Source of the DNA: Aquilaria yunnanensis
Lineage: Eukaryota; Streptophyta; Magnoliopsida; Malvales; Thymelaeaceae
Direction: 5' to 3'
Assembly (NCBI GenBank): GCA_039654915.1
Contig: CM077594.1
Location: 94,502,893-94,566,892 of the forward strand
Length of the DNA: 64,000 nt
The position numbers and the translations under genes were made by a program. Positions within the stretch are counted from its first letter, which is position 1. Every line of letters begins with the position of its first letter. Below the pieces are notes generated by a model, which was given only the letters and a program-made list of their open reading frames with translations, was not told the DNA's origin and did no database searches. Below are positions 59,412-64,000 of the stretch, one piece after another.

Positions 59412-59960
59412 ATGGATTCTACTCTTTCTGTACTGCGAAAATACTTTCCTTCCCTCCCACTAAAAGTCCTTAAAAAGATCTACCTTGCTAGATGTGAAAG
59501 AATCAGAGTTTTTACACGCAAAGGCATTCCCAATAATGTGCAGTGGATAATTGAAGCTAAGGTCCGTTTGGCGGGTGAAGTTCCAGATGCATTTATGCCC
59601 CGCATGCCCGGTTTAGGTAAAAGCCGTTATGCCAAAAGACGAAGAGCAAAGAGACTAGGCGTGTGTTATAAATGTGGGCGATGGAATTGTAATACTAAAT
59701 GTCGCTCTTTAGGATACATCTCCATAAATCGTGAAGATAAAAGAAAATTCATTAAGAATGGCCTGCGTAAGGAGTCTCTGAAAGATATCCGAGAGACTCT
59801 TGAAACGCATTCTTGTGGAAAAGTGCAAGGTGAAATTATCGGTTTATGGAGGACTTACCATAAAGAACGAAACCGTTACAGTCTTGGGAATGTGATTTTA
59901 AACGACCCCATTTGTCAGTTTATAAGAAAACTAGATGGGAAGCAAATCCCCGACTTATAG
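59412..59960 (+). CDS. Virus NABP-like cysteine-rich protein, tandem copy 2
   Basis: 182 aa, no intron, about 69% identical to copy 1 by eye without a single gap. The basic stretch YAKRRRAKRLG and cysteines 85, 88, 93 and 97 are kept, as is the later THSCG. The starts of copies 1 and 2 are 838 bases apart, including a promoter, so the unit duplicated with its regulatory region. Start context ATCAATGG is shared with copy 3. Intact reading frame and substitutions concentrated in conservative changes suggest selection on the protein. Function unknown in the host; nucleic-acid binding is inferred. Confidence 0.7.
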   Translation: MDSTLSVLRKYFPSLPLKVLKKIYLARCERIRVFTRKGIPNNVQWIIEAKVRLAGEVPDAFMPRMPGLGKSRYAKRRRAKRLGVCYKCGRWNCNTKCRSLGYISINREDKRKFIKNGLRKESLKDIRETLETHSCGKVQGEIIGLWRTYHKERNRYSLGNVILNDPICQFIRKLDGKQIPDL

Positions 59961-60100
59961 AAGGCATTGAAGCCATTACTGGACATGAATTAGTGGAAGA
60001 TGAGAGCCACAGTCATGATTGCTGTACATATAAGCTGTCATTTGTCTTTTCTTTTGGCAATAATGTACTTACTTCCGTAAGTGTAATAAACGCATTATCC

Positions 60101-60120
60101 TTTCATCACTATAAATGCGT
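60101..60120 (+). promoter_or_regulatory. Core promoter of NABP-like copy 3
   Basis: TTTCATCACTATAAATGCGT with TATAAAT at 60110-60116, followed by GTTCTTCCTTCTG exactly as in copy 2. An inverted repeat ACTTAC-TTCC-GTAAGT lies just upstream (60068-60083). Confidence 0.7.
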
Positions 60121-60224
60121 GTTCTTCCTTCTGGATACGGTACTCCATAACTCCCAAATTCAGTTATTTCCATTTCCTACAATCACTAATTTCTTTCTTT
60201 TTCTCTTAAATGCCTCATTCATCA

Positions 60225-60773
60225 ATGGAGCCTTCTCTTTCCGCTCTACGAAAATATTTCCCTTCTTTCCCAATAAATGTTCTTAAAAAGGTTTATCAAG
60301 CTAGATGTGAACGATTCCGACTATTTATGCACAAAGGCATTCCTGATAATGTGCGATGGCTAATCGAAGCTAAAGTTCGTTCGGCTGGTGAAGTTCCAGA
60401 TGCGTTCTTTCCCCGTATGCCCGGCTTTGGTAAAAGCGTTTATGCCAAAAAGAGAAGAGCAAAGAGGCTAGGCGTCTGTCACAATTGTGGATGGTGGATT
60501 TGCGGCAATAAATGTCGTTCTCCAGGAGTGATCACCAGAAATCGTAATGATAGAATAAAATTCATCAAGAATGGCTTGCGTAAGGAATCTCTGGAAGATA
60601 TCCGAGAGGTTCTTGAAGTGCATTCTTGCGGAATAGTGCAATTTGAGGTTGTTGGATTATGGATAATTCTCCAAAAAGAACGAGAACGTTACAGTCTTGG
60701 GAATCTGACCCTAAACGACCCTGTTTGCCAGTTTGTGAAAAAGCTAGATGAGATGCAAATCACTGATTCATAG
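60225..60773 (+). CDS. Virus NABP-like cysteine-rich protein, tandem copy 3
   Basis: 182 aa from the ATG at 60225, which aligns with the starts of copies 1 and 2; an in-frame ATG 15 bases upstream (60210) is less likely. Basic motif YAKKRRAKRLG and cysteines 85, 88, 93, 97 are conserved, although the residues between them change (CHNCGWWICGNKC). No gap relative to the other copies, no stop, no intron. Starts 813 bases after copy 2. The conservation of three independent ORFs argues against random viral debris. Confidence 0.7.
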   Translation: MEPSLSALRKYFPSFPINVLKKVYQARCERFRLFMHKGIPDNVRWLIEAKVRSAGEVPDAFFPRMPGFGKSVYAKKRRAKRLGVCHNCGWWICGNKCRSPGVITRNRNDRIKFIKNGLRKESLEDIREVLEVHSCGIVQFEVVGLWIILQKERERYSLGNLTLNDPVCQFVKKLDEMQITDS

Positions 60774-60819
60774 AAAGCATTGAAGCCGTTACTGGACGCA
60801 AAGCCAGTAGAAGACGGAA

Positions 60820-61290
60820 CAAGGTCACGATTACTGTACGTGCTAGCTGTCGCTTTTGAAATTTTCCTCCCCTTTTGGTAATAATGTATCCACTCCTGAC
60901 ATGAACCAAAGTCACGATTACTGTACGTGCTAGCTGTCGCTTTTGAAATTTCCCTCCTCTTTCAGCAATAATGTATCCACTCTTGACATAAGCCATAGTC
61001 ACGATACTGTACATGCTAGCTGACGCTTTTGAAATTTTCCTCCCATAATGTACCCACTCCTGACATGAGCTATAATTATGACTACTGTATATACCTGCCA
61101 CTTTTGAAATTTTCCTTCTTATCCGACAATCATGTACCTACTCCTGACATAAGCTACAGTCGCGACTACTGTACATGCTAGCAGCTATTTTGAAAATTTT
61201 CCTCCTCTTTTAATAATAGTGTACCCATACCTGACCAGAGTCATACCCGTGACTACTATGAATAGTTGGCAATAATGTATCCATTCTTGA
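60820..61290 (+). repeat. Tandem array of ~86-bp units upstream of LOG (5-6 copies)
   Basis: Units start near 60822, 60908, 60995, 61071, 61155 and 61240. Each has GTCACGATTACTGTACGTGC-like sequence, then GCTTTTGAAATTTTCCTCC, then AATAATGTATCCACTCCTGA. Single copies of a related sequence follow NABP copies 1 and 2 (about 59170 and 60010), so the array is an expansion of a promoter-proximal module. It could be an enhancer array for LOG. Confidence 0.8.
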
Positions 61291-61313
61291 AAAATAAAAT
61301 TATTGCCTTATCT

Positions 61314-61333
61314 CTTCATCTCTATAAATATAT
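61314..61333 (+). promoter_or_regulatory. Core promoter of LOG, related to NABP-like promoters
   Basis: TTCATCTCTATAAATATATC-type sequence with TATAAAT at 61323-61329, preceded by TTATCTC as in the other genes (TTATCCC, TTATCC). It is only 34 bases from TATA end to ATG, implying a 5' UTR of roughly ten bases if this TATA is used. Confidence 0.65.
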
Positions 61334-61362
61334 CCTCTTTTCTCACAAGGGTAAGGATAGGA

Positions 61363-61992
61363 ATGGAGAAAACCCCAACTCGTAAATCCCGAAGTATTTG
61401 TGTATTTTCTGGGGCTTTTCCTGGAAAAGATGAAGAGTATTTAAAAGCAGCCAACCATTTGGGTAGAGTATTAGCTGAGCAAAAAATACATTTAGTTTAT
61501 GGAGGAGGTAGTGTCGGATTAATGGGAGGTGTAGCATCAGCAGCATCTCTAGGAGGAAGTCAAGTTCTGGGCATTATCCATAGACCTCTGAAATTTATTT
61601 CTGGGGGCACGATTGGAGAAGAATTAGTGGTTAAAAATTTACAAGAGCGTGTGTTACAAATGCTTTTAAATGCTGATGCTTTTATCGCTCTACCAGGTGG
61701 TTTTGGCACATTGGGAGAAGTCTTTCAAATTGCTTCCATGGCCCAACTTAATTTGCATAAGAAACCCATTGGGCTTTTAAATGTTAACAATTTCTTTACA
61801 GGTCTGATAGCTTTTATGGATTATGCTATGCAGAAGAATTTTATATCAAGAGTGGCACGACGAATCATAATATCCGTAACAACTGCTGAAGAATTACTTG
61901 ATAAAATACAAGCTTTTGTTCCTGAACCAGATCCAGCAATGATTCAGATAGACTGGACACGACAGTCTTTCCCGACCAGTTCACTCCCATAA
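61363..61992 (+). CDS. LOG: Intronless LONELY GUY-like cytokinin riboside 5'-monophosphate phosphoribohydrolase
   Basis: 209 aa. LOG enzymes release active cytokinin bases from their nucleotides in the cytosol and nucleus. The Rossmann-like LOG signature is complete: YGGGSVGLMG (46-55), catalytic Arg (R96 in LQERVLQM) and PGGFGTLGE (111-119) with the catalytic Glu E119; the C-terminal GLLNVNNFF matches GLLNVDGYY of plant LOGs. It is clearly diverged (for example MHQRK became LQERV, GTxEE became GTLGE). Plant LOG genes known to me have several introns; this one has none, suggesting a retrogene or transferred copy. Its promoter is shared with the upstream NABP-like genes. The start at 61363 is the first ATG of the frame. 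Confidence 0.88.
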   Translation: MEKTPTRKSRSICVFSGAFPGKDEEYLKAANHLGRVLAEQKIHLVYGGGSVGLMGGVASAASLGGSQVLGIIHRPLKFISGGTIGEELVVKNLQERVLQMLLNADAFIALPGGFGTLGEVFQIASMAQLNLHKKPIGLLNVNNFFTGLIAFMDYAMQKNFISRVARRIIISVTTAEELLDKIQAFVPEPDPAMIQIDWTRQSFPTSSLP

Positions 61993-62504
61993 TGGTCCTC
62001 TACTAACCCTGTTGAAGTATTGTGGAAGAAGAAGTGATCCGATCCGTTTTGCTTGTTCTTTAGTTTTATTATCAGCATTTTCTTTCGTGTTTTAGTTTTT
62101 CTTTCAGGGAATTTCTTTTTTTCTATCTTATAAGATAGTTTCATCCATGCTGATATTAAAACCATAGAACAATGCCTTTAGGTTGGAATGGCTGAGTAAA
62201 GAGTAATTTTTATTGCTCTTGAGACGCATCCTATTAGGTCTACTAGGCATAACATTTTGGGATAGTTAAGCTTCAACCTTATTTGGATGACATATCTCTC
62301 AAGCGAATCTATATTTACTAAAGAAAATATTAGATGAACCTTGGATATTGATTCCAAACATCCGTTCCCTTTACATAATTTGTTAGCGATATTGTCATCA
62401 TCAAGATTCACTCATTTTATCGAAGTCTAAAATTTCGCACTCGCCTATTATGCAAATTCACACTTTCGAAGAAAATTATTCCAATTCTAATTGCTTTCAT
62501 ATAA
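61993..62504. other. LOG 3' flank
   Basis: AT-rich region with the presumed poly(A) site; no ORF supported up to the start of the satellite. Confidence 0.45.
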
Positions 62505-64000
62505 ATTTCGCTCGAGGTTCAAGGAGATTTCCTTAACCTCATTCCATCAATTTTCCTTCAAACGATAGGAGAGTTCCTATCGTCGAGGTTCTAAGGAAGG
62601 GCCCTTAACCTCAAATCATCAATTTTTCTTCAAACGATAGGAGAGTTCCTATCGTCGAGGTTCTAAGGTAGGGCCCTTAACCTCAAAATCATCAATTTTC
62701 CTTCAAACGATAGGAGAGTTCCTATCGTCGAGGTTCTAAGGTAGGACCCTTAACCTCATTCAAACAATTTTCCTTCAAACGATAGGAGAGTTCCTGTCGT
62801 CGAGGTTCTAAGGTAGGACCCTTAACCTCAAAATCATCAATTTTCCTTCAAACGATAGGAGAGTTCCTATCGTCGAGGTTCTAAGGTGGGACCTTTAACC
62901 TCATTCAAACAATTTTCCTTCAAACGATAGGAGAGTTCCTGTCGTCGAGGTTCTAAGGTAGGACCCTTAACCTCAAAATCATCAATTTTCCTTCAAACGA
63001 TAAGAGAGTTCCTATCGTCGAGGTTCTAAGGTGGGACCCTTAACCTCATTCAAACAATTTTCCTTCAAACGATAGGAGAGTTCCTGTCGTCGAGGTTCTA
63101 AGGTAGGACCCTTAACCTCAAAATCATCAATTTTCCTTCAAACGATAGGAGAGTTCCTATCGTCGAGGTTCTAAGGTAGGACCCTTAACCTCAAAATCAT
63201 CAATTTTCCTTCAAACGATAGGAGAGTTCCTATCGTCGAGGTTCTAAGGTAGGGCCCTTAACCTCAAAATCATCAATTTTCCTTCAAACGATAGGAGAGT
63301 TCCTATTGTCGAGGTTCTAAGGTAGGACCCTTAACCTCAAAATCATCAATTTTCCTTCAAACGATAGGAGAGTTCCTATCGTCGAGGTTCTAAGGTAGGG
63401 CCCTTAACCTCAAAATCATCAATTTTCCTTCAAACGATAGGAGAGTTCCTATCGTCGAGGTTCTAAGGTAGGACCCTTAACCTCATTCAAAACAATCAAT
63501 TTTCCTTCAAACGATAGGAGAGTTCCTATCGTCGAGGTTCTAAGGTAGGGCACTTAACCTCAAAATCATCAATCTTCCTTCAAACGATAGGATAGTTCCT
63601 ATCATCGAGGTTCTAAGGTAGGGCCCTTAACCTCAAAATCATCAATCTTCCTTCAAACGATAGGAGAGTTCCTATCATCGAGGTTCTAAGGTAGGGCCCT
63701 TAACCTCAAAGTCATCAATTTTCCTTCAAACAATAGGAGAGTTCCTATTGTCAAGGTTCTAAGGTAGGACCCTTAACCTCAAAACCATCAATTTTCCTTC
63801 AAACGATAGGAGAGTTCCTATCGTCGAGGTTCTTAGGTAGGGCCCTTAACCTCAAAACAATCAATTTTCCTTCAAACAATAGGAGAGTTCCTATCGTCGA
63901 GGTTCTAAGGTAGGGCCCTTAACCTCAAAACAATCAATTTTCCTTCAAACGATAGGAGAGTTCCTATCGTCGAGGTTCTAAGGTAGGACCCTTAACCTCA
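62505..64000. repeat. 73-bp satellite array (about 20 copies), continues past window
   Basis: Monomers of 72-74 bp run to the last base. Each contains the inverted repeat CGATAGGAGAGTTCCTATCG and a second one, GAGGTT..AAGG/CCCTT..AACCTC, joined by AAAATCATCAATTTTCCTTC. The first unit (62505-62560) is diverged, marking the array edge. Between 62755 and 63144 two monomer types (ATTCAAACAA and AAAATCATCAA spacers) alternate. Non-coding as far as I can tell. Confidence 0.95.

Noticed and set aside
62505..64000. Possible CRISPR-like array
   Set aside because: There are no variable spacers: the whole 73-bp unit repeats, so it is a plant satellite.

Overview
The window is nuclear DNA of a eudicot plant. 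It is AT-rich and intron-containing, with consensus GT..AG splice sites, plant-type retroelements and MITEs, and plant-specific gene families (ROP-interactive CRIB protein, fibrillin, KIN-10A kinesin, LONELY GUY). The species cannot be fixed from the sequence alone. I saw no rRNA, tRNA or CRISPR.

Layout. 1-3889: a truncated Ty3/gypsy element of the Tat/Ogre type on the minus strand (gag start, leader, PBS, one LTR). 4723-5545: a two-exon MazG-type dCTP pyrophosphatase gene. 5989-15.8 kb: gene-poor DNA with a MULE-like inverted-repeat element, a non-autonomous hAT (8150-10218, exact 8-bp target duplication) carrying two nested Stowaway-like MITEs, an LTR-like remnant, a MULE with an exact 9-bp duplication (13427-14765), and an RNase H-like retroelement scrap. 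15815-26015: a probable solo LTR split by a complete Ty1/copia element (17074-25388, target duplication TATAC) whose gag-pol frame carries four point nonsense mutations. 26-29.7 kb: old repeats.

29.7-43 kb is the genic island: a GLTP1-type glycolipid transfer protein (+), a ROP-interactive CRIB protein (+), a KIN-10A/PAKRP2 kinesin (-) and a plastid fibrillin/PAP (-). I could reconstruct all four exon by exon with frames that close. 43.2-49.8 kb returns to transposons: a second small hAT with an exact 8-bp duplication, an abutting MULE-like element, a further RNase H-like scrap and a CACTA end with subterminal palindromes.

49843-55.4 kb: a second Tat/Ogre-like copy on the plus strand, opposite to the left-edge copy. 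Its long LTR contains an intron-retaining, frameshifted fragment of a host DUF89 (damage-control phosphatase/PANK2 C-terminal type) gene. 55.4-58.4 kb: tandemly repetitive debris.

58.5-62 kb is the most unusual part. Three tandem intronless genes of exactly 182 codons each resemble the cysteine-rich nucleic-acid-binding proteins of carla-like plant RNA viruses. They are followed by an intronless LOG (cytokinin-activating) gene. Copies 2 and 3 and LOG have near-identical core promoters, so virus-like proteins and a hormone-activating enzyme appear to share one regulatory module. 62.5 kb to the end is a roughly 73-bp satellite whose monomers each contain two inverted repeats.
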